Part shown: positions 33,828-41,784 of the stretch, one piece after another
How the letters are laid out: each line of letters starts with the position of its first letter
Numbering within the stretch: position 1 is the stretch's first letter
Assembly (NCBI RefSeq): GCF_013046825.1
Contig: NZ_CP053187.1
Location: 1,539,501-1,603,500 of the forward strand
Direction of reading: 5' to 3'
DNA: 64,000 bases
DNA from: Turicibacter sanguinis
GTDB taxonomy: Bacteria; Bacillota_I; Bacilli_A; MOL361; Turicibacteraceae
Notes under the pieces: generated by a model
The model's input: the letters and a program-made list of their open reading frames with translations, nothing else
Database searches by the model: none
Told to the model about the DNA's origin: nothing
Program-made: the position numbers and the translations under genes

Positions 33828-34469
33828 ATGAAATTTGTTATGTCATATAGCTGTGGAAAAGACAGTACGCTATCATTATATCGTATGATTAAAGCAGGAC
33901 ATGAACCGTTAGCTTTATTAATTACAGTGGATAAAAAGGTATGTCGTAGTTGGTTTCACGGTGTTCCTAAGCATCTACTTGAAGAAGTATCAAAGTCATT
34001 AAATATTCCGCTTTTATTGGTTGAAAGTATTGGGGATAATTATAAAGAAACGTTTGAAGAAGCACTAGGTAAAGCCAAAGAACAGGGCGCCGAGGCTTGT
34101 GTTTTTGGAGATATTGATTTAGAAGCCCATCGTACTTGGTGTACGGATCGTTGTGAAGCAGTTGGACTTGAGGCAGTCTTTCCTTTATGGTTAGAAGATC
34201 GTGAAGCGTTAACGCATGAATTTATTGATTTAGGGTTTACAACGGTTTTAAAAAATGTGAAGTTAGAATGTTTAGGTGAAGAATTTTTAGGCAAGGTCTT
34301 AACGAAAGAATTAGTTGAGAAAATTAAAGCAACGGGGTCTGATGCATGTGGTGAAAATGGTGAGTATCATAGTTTTGTCTATGATGGGCCATTATTCTCT
34401 TATCCTGTTTCATTTGAAGTTGGCGAAAATATTTTAACCGAGACACACGGTTATTTAGATATTAAGTAG
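33828..34469 (+). CDS. DUF71/Dph6-family ATPase, B12-associated
   Basis: A 213-residue N-type ATP pyrophosphatase. The PP-loop is SYSCGKDST at residues 6-14, then EACVFGDIDLEAHRTWCTDRCEAVG near 95, and a C-terminal GENGEYHSFVYDGPLF motif typical of diphthine-ammonia ligase relatives. Bacteria have no diphthamide. Comparative genomics (the DUF71/COG2102 study from the de Crecy-Lagard group) proposed a separate branch in B12 salvage, and this gene sits exactly between btuD and cobQ. An amide-forming or amide-recycling step on cobinamide or cobyric acid is the likely role. It starts 4 bp after btuD. Confidence 0.88.
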   Translation: MKFVMSYSCGKDSTLSLYRMIKAGHEPLALLITVDKKVCRSWFHGVPKHLLEEVSKSLNIPLLLVESIGDNYKETFEEALGKAKEQGAEACVFGDIDLEAHRTWCTDRCEAVGLEAVFPLWLEDREALTHEFIDLGFTTVLKNVKLECLGEEFLGKVLTKELVEKIKATGSDACGENGEYHSFVYDGPLFSYPVSFEVGENILTETHGYLDIK

Positions 34470-34478
34470 GTAAACAAC

Positions 34479-35939
34479 ATGAAGACAAAACGAATCATGT
34501 TACTTGGAACAGCCTCATCAGTTGGAAAAAGTACTCTAGCGGCAGCGTTTTGTCGCTATTTTAAAAAGCAAGGATATAGCGTTGCACCGTATAAAGCTCT
34601 GAATATTTCACTTAATTCTTATGTGACAAAAGATGGCGATGAAATTGGACGTGCTCAAGTGGTACAAGCCGAAAGTTGCGAAATCGAACCGGTTGCAAAC
34701 ATGAATCCAATTCTAATGAAACCGAGTGTGGGTTATAAAACACAAGTCATTGTTCGAGGTAAAGTTCACTGTACGATGGATGCCTATCAGTATCATGATT
34801 TAAATAAATATTTAAAGGAACAGGCGGCACTAGCCTACAAACAGTTAGCACAAAATCATGACCTAATCGTTTTAGAGGGATCAGGAAGTTGCGCTGAAAT
34901 TAACTTAAAAGCAACAGATATTGCAAATTTTCATACGGCAAAGATGGCAGATGCGCCCGTTATTTTAGTTGCTGATATTGATAAAGGCGGCGTTTTTGCC
35001 TCAATTGTTGGAACGATTATGTTGCTTGAGGAAGACGAGCGAGCACGTGTTAAAGGAATTATCATCAATAAGTTTCGCGGTAAAGTCGAGTACTTTAAGG
35101 ATGCGATGAAGCAAATTGAAGACCTGATTAACATCCCAGTACTTGGCGTCTTACCTTATTTTGAATTAGACATTGAAGAAGAAGACGGCGCAACGGACAG
35201 AGTTCAGACCAAAAGAGGGAGCGGTGTTGATATTGCGGTGATTCGACTTCCACACATGTCGAATTTTACAGATTTTAATGCTCTTAATCGATTGCCAGAT
35301 GTCAGTGTCCGCTATGTCTTTAACCCAAGAGAATTAGAAGGGGCTCATTTAATTATCATTCCAGGAAGTAAAAATACGATTGATGATTTAATCTATTTAA
35401 AACAAAGTGGTTTTGCCAATGGAATTGAGTTTCAACGAACACAAGGAACCTTAGTTTTTGGAATTTGTGGTGGTTATCAAATGCTTGGCCAAATCGTTAA
35501 AGACCCAAAAGGTGTCGAAGGAAATCCGCGTGAGGAAGCGGGACTTGGCTTACTTGAAATGATCACTGAATTTAATCCGATAAAAACAACGAAACAAGTG
35601 TGTGGATTTGATTTAGATGGAAATCAAATCAATGGATATGAAATCCATAATGGCATGAGTTTCACAACGAATTCTGAAAACATCTGGATTAAAGATGAGA
35701 ATGATGTCGTCCTTGGGATGAAAAATAAAGAAGGAAATGTCTTTGGAACCTACATTCATGGATTATTCGATGAAGGTGACTTTGCTCTCAAGTTAATCAA
35801 TCAACTTAAACAAAAATTAAATCTAGAAATAAAAAATCAAATGAATTATAAAGATTATAAAATGTCACAGTACGATCAACTATGCGAGCTTTTAAAAGAG
35901 AATGTTGATATGGAATACATTGAAACCCTATTAAATTAA
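34479..35939 (+). CDS. cobQ: Cobyric acid synthase
   Basis: A 486-residue glutamine-dependent amidotransferase (CobQ/CbiP) converting adenosylcobyrinic acid a,c-diamide to adenosylcobyric acid. The N-terminal dethiobiotin-synthase-like ATPase has GTASSVGKSTLAAAFCR and YKALNISLNSYVTKDGDEIGRAQ. The C-terminal class-I glutaminase has the nucleophile cysteine in VFGICGGYQMLG near residue 331 and the histidine in FGTYIHGLFDEGDF near 430. With no ring-synthesis genes here, it may rescue partly amidated corrinoids, or the ring genes lie elsewhere. It is the last gene of the riboswitch-controlled unit. Confidence 0.95.
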   Translation: MKTKRIMLLGTASSVGKSTLAAAFCRYFKKQGYSVAPYKALNISLNSYVTKDGDEIGRAQVVQAESCEIEPVANMNPILMKPSVGYKTQVIVRGKVHCTMDAYQYHDLNKYLKEQAALAYKQLAQNHDLIVLEGSGSCAEINLKATDIANFHTAKMADAPVILVADIDKGGVFASIVGTIMLLEEDERARVKGIIINKFRGKVEYFKDAMKQIEDLINIPVLGVLPYFELDIEEEDGATDRVQTKRGSGVDIAVIRLPHMSNFTDFNALNRLPDVSVRYVFNPRELEGAHLIIIPGSKNTIDDLIYLKQSGFANGIEFQRTQGTLVFGICGGYQMLGQIVKDPKGVEGNPREEAGLGLLEMITEFNPIKTTKQVCGFDLDGNQINGYEIHNGMSFTTNSENIWIKDENDVVLGMKNKEGNVFGTYIHGLFDEGDFALKLINQLKQKLNLEIKNQMNYKDYKMSQYDQLCELLKENVDMEYIETLLN

Positions 35940-36296
35940 ATCTATATTTTGAAGGATAGTTAATATCTATGGATTTGTTTTTTTAGAGTGAATTAACCAA
36001 TTCAAGTCGAATAATATAAAGTCCAATTTAAAATAGAGCTTAATGAAAATACCTAAATGAAATGATAAATAGAGTTTTAATATTTATCCTCTGTCATTTA
36101 GGTGTTTTTTTATTTATGAAGCGATAAGAAATTGTTCAATGAGCTGATATTCAGGATTCATATTTTTTGAAAGTATCTTAACATAATATTTTCAAATAGA
36201 TACACACTATAATTAGGAACCATCAGCTTAAAAATAGGTGTTTTGATGAGTTCAAAATTAATGTTTTATTTTAATAGAAAGATGGGATTGAAAAAT
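35940..36296 (+). other. Intergenic region after cobQ and BSH leader
   Basis: It contains the terminator at 36051-36111 and a TATAAT at 36208-36213, about 85 bases before the BSH start codon, with a poor -35. A 15-codon minus-strand frame near 36120 is too short to call. Nothing else is recognised. Confidence 0.5.
36051..36111 (+). terminator. Terminator of the btuF-cobQ operon
   Basis: ACCTAAATGA pairs with TCATTTAGGT, with further pairing of ATAAATAGAG/CTCTG-type inner arms, followed by a run of T. Confidence 0.8.
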
Positions 36297-37286
36297 ATGT
36301 GTACAGGACTTAGCTTAGTTACAAAAGATAATAAGCATTTATTTGGACGAAATTTAGATGTACCCGCTACATATGGACAAGCTGTTCATATTGTTCCAAG
36401 AAATTATGATTGGTTCAATATTGTGAGTGATGAAACATATACGTCAAAGTATGCTTGTATTGGGATGGGAATTGTTGTGGATCGTCTTCCCCTTCTTTTT
36501 GATGCAGTTAATGAAAAAGGATTAGCAGGTGCCGGGTTAAATTTTACGCATTTTGCTAAGTTTAACGAAAAAGCTGTTGATGGAAAAACGAATATTTCAG
36601 GTTCAACTTTCTTATACTGGGCATTAAGTAATTTCTCAAATTTAGATGAATTAAAAGAAGCCTTAAAACAGTTAATTATTACGAATATTCCAGTTAAAGA
36701 AGGGCTTCCTGTTGCAGGACTTCACTGGATGTTTACAGATTTAAGTGGAAAAAGTATTGTCATTGAGTACATGGAAGATGGAATGCACGTATACGACAAT
36801 CCAGTAGGAGCCTTAACAAATGATCCAACTTTCCCTTGGCATTTAACAAATCTATGCCAATATGTAACATTAGATACAAAAACTCCAGCACCAAAACAAT
36901 TTGGAGAATATGTTGCTAAACCATTTGGTCATGGGCTTAATATGTGTGGAATCCCAGGAGATGCTTCTCCAGCTGCACGATTTGTTCGAACAGTCTATTT
37001 CCGTGATACAGTTGTCGAAGCAGATGATGAAGTCAGTGGTGTTTCAGCATTCTTCCAAGTGCTAACAGGTGTTACCGTCATAAAAGGAAGCGAAATTGAT
37101 CCAAATGGAGATATGAATTACACCGTCTATAAATCTTGTATGTGCCAAGAATCAGGAACATACTACTACACAGATTATAAAAACCGTCGTATTAGTGCCG
37201 TTTGCTTATCAAAAGCCGACCTAGATGGAAAAGAAATCATCAGCTTTGAATATCAAGGTAAACAAGATATTTTATTCCAAAACTAA
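36297..37286 (+). CDS. bsh: Bile salt hydrolase (choloylglycine hydrolase family)
   Basis: A 329-residue N-terminal-nucleophile hydrolase cleaving glycine or taurine from conjugated bile acids. I start it at ATG 36297 so that Cys2 (MCTGLSLVTKDN) becomes the N-terminal nucleophile after Met removal; an 18-codon upstream extension would block this. Arg18 and Asp21 (FGRNLD), the AGLNF loop, LTNDPTFPWHLTNL (Asn of the oxyanion site) and the SPAARFVR arginine are all in place, as in known bile salt hydrolases. Penicillin V acylases share the fold, but overall motifs and length favour BSH. There is no signal peptide, so it is cytosolic. It is single-gene with its own terminator and points to life in the vertebrate gut. 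Confidence 0.92.
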   Translation: MCTGLSLVTKDNKHLFGRNLDVPATYGQAVHIVPRNYDWFNIVSDETYTSKYACIGMGIVVDRLPLLFDAVNEKGLAGAGLNFTHFAKFNEKAVDGKTNISGSTFLYWALSNFSNLDELKEALKQLIITNIPVKEGLPVAGLHWMFTDLSGKSIVIEYMEDGMHVYDNPVGALTNDPTFPWHLTNLCQYVTLDTKTPAPKQFGEYVAKPFGHGLNMCGIPGDASPAARFVRTVYFRDTVVEADDEVSGVSAFFQVLTGVTVIKGSEIDPNGDMNYTVYKSCMCQESGTYYYTDYKNRRISAVCLSKADLDGKEIISFEYQGKQDILFQN

Positions 37287-37296
37287 ATCAGATAAA

Positions 37297-37345
37297 TAAA
37301 AAAAATCATCTCATATTCTAGTTCATATGAGATGATTTTTTTTAT
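37297..37345. terminator. Terminator after bsh
   Basis: AAATCATCTCATAT and ATATGAGATGATTT form a 14-bp or longer stem with A and T runs on each side. Confidence 0.92.
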
Positions 37346-37485
37346 TCATAAGGATTATAGGCGAAAAAATTAAAAAGATAATAGAGTTAATCTTCTGAGC
37401 TTTACTTTAATCTCCAAAAGATTTTTTATTTAATGTGCTATAATATCTCAATATTAGATGCTTAGCAGTGGGAGGGAAAAATAGA

Positions 37486-38280
37486 GTGAAGAAAGTGAAT
37501 TATCACACGCATACGAAAAGGTGCAAGCATGCGGGGGGAAGTGACGAGGAATATATAGAAAGTGCCATTAAATCTGGTTTTCAAGAATTAGGATTCGCAG
37601 ATCACACACCATGGCCATTTGATTCAAGCTACACATCAAGTATGCGAATGGATATAGAACAACTTGATGATTATGTGAATCATCTGCAAATCTTAAAACA
37701 AAAATATGTCAATCAAATTAGTATCAAAATTGGGTTAGAGTGCGAATATTTTGAGGAATATATTCCATGGCTTAGGCATATAATTGAGGAATATAAAGTC
37801 GATTATGTGATTTTTGGTAATCATTTTTCATCGAACGAACAGAAGAATGTCGGATATGGAAAAATGAAAACTGATGAAACAGCATTAGAGCTGTATTTAG
37901 ACACCGCGATTAAAGCTATTGAATCGAAACTCTTTGCTTACTTTGCACATCCTGATATCTTCATCAGAGGCTATGGAAAATTTGATGACGTTTGCGAACG
38001 GATTTCACGTCAGATTTGTGAGAAAGCGAAAGAATATGACTTAATTTTAGAATTTAATATTTCAAATTACATCTGTGAACCTGATTCAAAACATTATTTA
38101 TATCCATGTCTTGATTTCTGGAAAATTGTAAGTGAGCTTGGATGTCGATGTATTATAGGGTACGATGCGCATCAACCACAGGTGTTAGAGCAACAGAATG
38201 GTTACTTGAAAGTGATAGCCGAACTTGAAAAAATAGGCATTGAAATCGTAGATGTTATCCCATTTTTGAATCATCTATGA
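37486..38280 (+). CDS. hisK: Histidinol-phosphatase, PHP type
   Basis: A 264-residue PHP-domain phosphoesterase. Metal-binding motifs are YHTHTKRCKHAGG near residue 5, ADHTPWPF near 38, EYFEEY, GNHFS, FAHPDIF near 155 and GYDAHQPQ near 230. This is the HisK/YtvP arrangement of histidinol phosphatases, though no histidine genes adjoin, so another phosphate ester is possible. I use GTG 37486, nine bases after GGGAGGG; the in-frame GTG six codons earlier overlaps that site. Confidence 0.88.
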   Translation: MKKVNYHTHTKRCKHAGGSDEEYIESAIKSGFQELGFADHTPWPFDSSYTSSMRMDIEQLDDYVNHLQILKQKYVNQISIKIGLECEYFEEYIPWLRHIIEEYKVDYVIFGNHFSSNEQKNVGYGKMKTDETALELYLDTAIKAIESKLFAYFAHPDIFIRGYGKFDDVCERISRQICEKAKEYDLILEFNISNYICEPDSKHYLYPCLDFWKIVSELGCRCIIGYDAHQPQVLEQQNGYLKVIAELEKIGIEIVDVIPFLNHL

Positions 38281-38308
38281 CTCTGAAAAGAAGTTATTTC
38301 CACAAAAC

Positions 38309-38322
38309 AGTAAGCGCTTCAA
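38309..38322 (+). promoter_or_regulatory. Possible CcpA (cre) site
   Basis: AGTAAGCGCTTCAA resembles the catabolite-response element TGWAANCGNTNWCA, with its central GCGCTT intact, 72 bases before the mgtC start. A single imperfect match; tentative. Confidence 0.3.
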
Positions 38323-38393
38323 AAATAAGGGTATAAGATGTATAATAAAAATATAGAGTTTCGACGTATTTCAACAACTGGGGAGGGGATTAT

Positions 38394-39071
38394 ATGAATA
38401 CTCAGATGATGATTGAGATTGTTATTCGCACTATTTTATCAATGATCATTGGTGGTTTGATTGGGTGGGAGCGTGAAAGTACGCATCGGCCAGCTGGACT
38501 GCGCACCCATATGTTAGTTGCTGTTGGAGCCTGTGTGATTATGCAACTTGGAATATTTACGGCAACACAGTATGGAAACTTAGATCCAACTCGCCTTGGC
38601 GCACAAGTTATTTCTGGGATTGGATTTCTAGGTGCCGGTACGATTATGAAAGAGGGAGCTTCAGTCAAAGGATTAACAACGGCTGCTAGTCTTTGGGCGG
38701 TAGCATGTTTAGGTCTTGCTGTTGGATGTGGAGCCTACTTTATTGCAATTGTTGGATTTGTTGCGATTATCTTGACGTTAACGGTATTCGAACGGGCTTC
38801 AAACTACGTTCCGGATGGAAAATATACGCGATTAACCATTAGTATTCGTTGTGAAGATATCTCGCAAACATTAGCACATCTTAATGAAATTGCCGAAAAG
38901 CATCAAGCTCAAATTCTAGAGCTACAATTAAAAGTAATCGAAGAACATAACAATAAAATTACGTTTAAACTAGCGACCAATAAATCACGTCGTCGATTAG
39001 ATTCAACAGAGTTAATGGGGAATATTTCACAGTACTCAGGAATCAACACCGTTAAAATGACGGAGTGTTAA
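38394..39071 (+). CDS. mgtC: MgtC/SapB family membrane protein
   Basis: A 225-residue protein. The N-terminal 140 residues hold four or five helices with the family motifs GGLIGWERESTHRPAGLRTHMLV, ISGIGFLGAGTIMKEG and VKGLTTAASLWAVACLG. The C-terminal 75 residues form a soluble ACT-like domain (RLTISIRCEDISQTLAHLNEI). MgtC proteins are linked to low-magnesium adaptation and P-type ATPase modulation rather than transport itself. It is a single gene with GGGGAGGGG upstream and a terminator at 39095. Confidence 0.93.
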   Translation: MNTQMMIEIVIRTILSMIIGGLIGWERESTHRPAGLRTHMLVAVGACVIMQLGIFTATQYGNLDPTRLGAQVISGIGFLGAGTIMKEGASVKGLTTAASLWAVACLGLAVGCGAYFIAIVGFVAIILTLTVFERASNYVPDGKYTRLTISIRCEDISQTLAHLNEIAEKHQAQILELQLKVIEEHNNKITFKLATNKSRRRLDSTELMGNISQYSGINTVKMTEC

Positions 39072-39094
39072 AAACGTGATATAATGAAACACTG

Positions 39095-39126
39095 AAAAGC
39101 TATGGAATTTATTCCGTAGCTTTTTA
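39095..39126 (+). terminator. Terminator after mgtC
   Basis: AAAAGCTATGGAA pairs with TTCCGTAGCTTTTT around a 4-5-nt loop. Confidence 0.88.
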
Positions 39127-39152
39127 TATGAGGTAAAAAGGAGTATGAGAGC

Positions 39153-40490
39153 ATGAATATGGATCATATTTTAAATGCAAATTTATTTAAAGTTTGGTCA
39201 AAATTTGTTATGGCATCAGTCATTGGTGTCGTATTAAACACGATTTATACGATTATTGATGGAATGTTTGTTGGTCAAGGGGTTGGAGAAATAGGACTTG
39301 CGGCAGTCAACATTGTTTGGCCTGCCATTACATTAATTATCGGAACAGGATTAATGCTTGGAATTGGGGCTAGTAGTTTAATCGCTATTTCACTCGGTAA
39401 AAAAGATATCGAAGAAGCTGAAAAGTATCTGGGAACAACGATGGTGGCTTCAATAGCAATCGGTGCTTTGATTACAATCGTTGGTTTATTATTTAGAAAT
39501 CCGATCTTAAGAATGCTTGGGGCGGATGAAATGGTGATGCCATATGCACAAGATTATTTCTCCATTTTTTACTGTATTACCATTCCTTATATTTTTTCTA
39601 CAGCGCTTAACCCTATTGTACGAACAGATGGAAACCCAAAACTTGCGATGATGATGGTTGGGATTGGAGCAATTGCAAATATTATTTTAGACTATTTACT
39701 CGTAATAGTTTTTGATTTTGGAATTAAAGGGGCAGCAATTGCTACAAGTGCGAGTATTGTTCTAAGTACTTTGATTTCACTTTATTATTTTTTAAAAGGC
39801 AACTCAACCATTAAGATTAGGAAGCTCTATTTAAAACTTGATGGAAAAATTTTAAAAGAAATTGTGAAAATTGGATTTGTTAGTTTCATGATTCAGCTCT
39901 CGTATGGAACCATTATTTTTGTTCAAAACAATGTCATGTATGCTTATGGAAGTAACATCGATGTAGCTATTTACACTGTTGCATCGTATGTGAATTGTTT
40001 CTTCGTAAATGTTTGTACAGGAATTTCACAAGGTCTTCAACCCTTAATTGGATATCATTTTGGAGCGAATAAATGGACTCGTATGAAGCAATTTTTATAT
40101 TTAAGTATTGTGATAAGCGTGGTAGCAGGTATTCTTGTTTTCATTGGAATTTATAGTTACGGTCGAGAACTCGTATCCATTTTTGGAATTTCATCTGAAA
40201 ATTTAGAGTATGGCTATCAAAGTATTTTAATGTATTGTTTGGGTAGCCCCATTATTGGAATTATTTTTACGATGAGTGGTTATTATCAAGCTATCGGTAA
40301 AAATATTCAGGCCAATATTTTGTCGGTTAGTCGAGGGCTTATTTTTCAATTTATTTTAACACTAGCATTACCACCACTTATTGGCGTATCAGGTGTCTTT
40401 TTATCCTTACCGATAGCCGAAATTTTAACACTGATGATTTTAGTGTTCATGAATGGTAAAAGGGTCATGAGGTTAAAATTTTCCTATTAG
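39153..40490 (+). CDS. MATE family efflux transporter
   Basis: A 445-residue MATE exporter with twelve hydrophobic segments in two related halves. Characteristic motifs are NTIYTIIDGMFVGQGVGEIGLAAVN in helix 2 and the matching IYTVASYVNCFFVNVCTGISQGLQPLIGYHFGA in the second half. It resembles the MepA-like multidrug group, which uses Na+ or H+ to expel cationic compounds. The substrate is unknown. It has an AAGGAG ribosome site and a likely monocistronic transcript. Confidence 0.92.
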   Translation: MNMDHILNANLFKVWSKFVMASVIGVVLNTIYTIIDGMFVGQGVGEIGLAAVNIVWPAITLIIGTGLMLGIGASSLIAISLGKKDIEEAEKYLGTTMVASIAIGALITIVGLLFRNPILRMLGADEMVMPYAQDYFSIFYCITIPYIFSTALNPIVRTDGNPKLAMMMVGIGAIANIILDYLLVIVFDFGIKGAAIATSASIVLSTLISLYYFLKGNSTIKIRKLYLKLDGKILKEIVKIGFVSFMIQLSYGTIIFVQNNVMYAYGSNIDVAIYTVASYVNCFFVNVCTGISQGLQPLIGYHFGANKWTRMKQFLYLSIVISVVAGILVFIGIYSYGRELVSIFGISSENLEYGYQSILMYCLGSPIIGIIFTMSGYYQAIGKNIQANILSVSRGLIFQFILTLALPPLIGVSGVFLSLPIAEILTLMILVFMNGKRVMRLKFSY

Positions 40491-40517
40491 CATTATTTCG
40501 TCAAATTTAAAAATAGC

Positions 40518-40550
40518 GATAAGTTTTTCATACTGTGAAACTTTTTAACA
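40518..40550 (-). repeat. Intergenic palindromic repeat, copy C
   Basis: GATAAGTTTTTCATACTGTG then AAACTTTTTAACAG, a variant of the family core with AAGTTT/AAACTT pairing, in the gap after the MATE gene. More diverged than copies E and F. Confidence 0.5.
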
Positions 40551-40607
40551 GATTTCATTAGTAAATTATGTTAGAGATAAAAGGAATCATCTTGAAAAAT
40601 CGAACTA

Positions 40608-40638
40608 GACCGTCTCTTGTTAGAGATGGTCTTTTTTC
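40608..40638 (+). terminator. Terminator after MATE gene
   Basis: GACCGTCTCT and AGAGATGGTC form a 10-bp stem with a 4-nt loop, followed by seven T. Confidence 0.9.
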
Positions 40639-40701
40639 ATAGATCAATAAAGGAGAAGAATCCATATGATATATTAAGCTTACTATTTTGGAGGGGGAAA
40701 C

Positions 40702-41637
40702 ATGGCAATAAAAATGAGCAAAGTTGCAATTATAGGAACAGGATTAGTCGGATCAAGTTGTGGATATGCTTTAATTAATCAAGGAGTATGTGACGAGATA
40801 CTATTAATTGATATCAATCAAGAAAGAGCAACAGGTGAAATGATAGATTTACTTAATAGTGTTTCATTTATGTCATCTCGTACAAAAGTAAAAGTTGCAA
40901 GTTATAAAGAACTTCATGATGTAGATATCATTGTTTTCACTGCAGGAGCCGCACCAAAAGGGAATCAAACACGACTAGATACACTAGGAGTCAGTGCCGC
41001 TATCTGTGATTCAGTCATTAAAGAAGTCATGGCATCAGGATTTAACGGTTTCTTTGTGGTTGCATCAAATCCCGTAGATATTATTAGTTATCATATTATG
41101 AAACTATCAGGTCTTCCTAAGAATCAAGTAATTGGAACTGGAACCTCCATTGATACCATCCGTTTAAAAACGATTCTATCTTCTTACTTAAATGACATCG
41201 ATCCACGTGATATACACGCCTATGTTTTAGGAGAACATGGAGATTCACAAATGGTACCATGGTCAAATGCAAAAGTAGCGGGAATTCCTTTAACAGAATA
41301 TATAAAAGAACCACTGGATTTAAATGCGATTGCTTATCAAACGATGCAAGTCGGATGGGAAATTTACAAACGAAAAGGGACCACCTACTACGGTATTGCG
41401 GCTGCCGTTGTGAGAATCATTAAAGCTATTTTTAATGATGAACAAATAATCATTCCAACGTCGGCGCTGCTAGAAGGAGAATATGATGAATTTAATATAT
41501 ACATAGGAGTACCAACGATCATCGGAAAAAATGGAGTCGAGTCAGTCCTTGAACTCCCACTTACACCAAACGAATTAAACGCCTTTAAACACTCCAATAA
41601 TGTGTTAAGAGAATCTATGAAAACGATAGGGTATTAG
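40702..41637 (+). CDS. Lactate dehydrogenase-like 2-hydroxyacid dehydrogenase
   Basis: A 311-residue paralogue of the enzyme at 260, aligning without gaps through the first 90 residues. GTGLVG (12-17), Asp37, mobile-loop Arg91 and the catalytic IDTIR and GEHGD motifs are kept. However, the substrate-specificity loop reads GAAPKGNQTRL, placing Pro85 where the other copy and true lactate dehydrogenases have Gln. Loss of that glutamine implies a changed or broadened 2-oxoacid substrate, perhaps a branched or bulky one as in L-2-hydroxyisocaproate dehydrogenases, but this is inference. It has a strong GGAGGGGG ribosome site and is a single gene between two terminators. Confidence 0.88.
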   Translation: MAIKMSKVAIIGTGLVGSSCGYALINQGVCDEILLIDINQERATGEMIDLLNSVSFMSSRTKVKVASYKELHDVDIIVFTAGAAPKGNQTRLDTLGVSAAICDSVIKEVMASGFNGFFVVASNPVDIISYHIMKLSGLPKNQVIGTGTSIDTIRLKTILSSYLNDIDPRDIHAYVLGEHGDSQMVPWSNAKVAGIPLTEYIKEPLDLNAIAYQTMQVGWEIYKRKGTTYYGIAAAVVRIIKAIFNDEQIIIPTSALLEGEYDEFNIYIGVPTIIGKNGVESVLELPLTPNELNAFKHSNNVLRESMKTIGY

Positions 41638-41674
41638 AACATTAGAATAAGTAATGAAAGCATTAGCTTCAATT

Positions 41675-41702
41675 AAAAGACGTGCATGGACACGTCTTTT
41701 TT
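41675..41702 (+). terminator. Terminator after LDH-like gene
   Basis: AAAAGACGTG pairs with CACGTCTTTT around a 6-nt loop and a T run. Confidence 0.9.
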
Positions 41703-41784
41703 GTATGTCATTGATCTCTTGTTGTATTTGAGTTAGAATTAAGAAAATGAAATTAGTAATTAGGGTGATAGAAGGAGTACTAGG

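Noticed and set aside
36127-36172. A 15-codon minus-strand frame, MNPEYQLIEQFLIAS
   Set aside because: Too short and without a ribosome site; could be chance.
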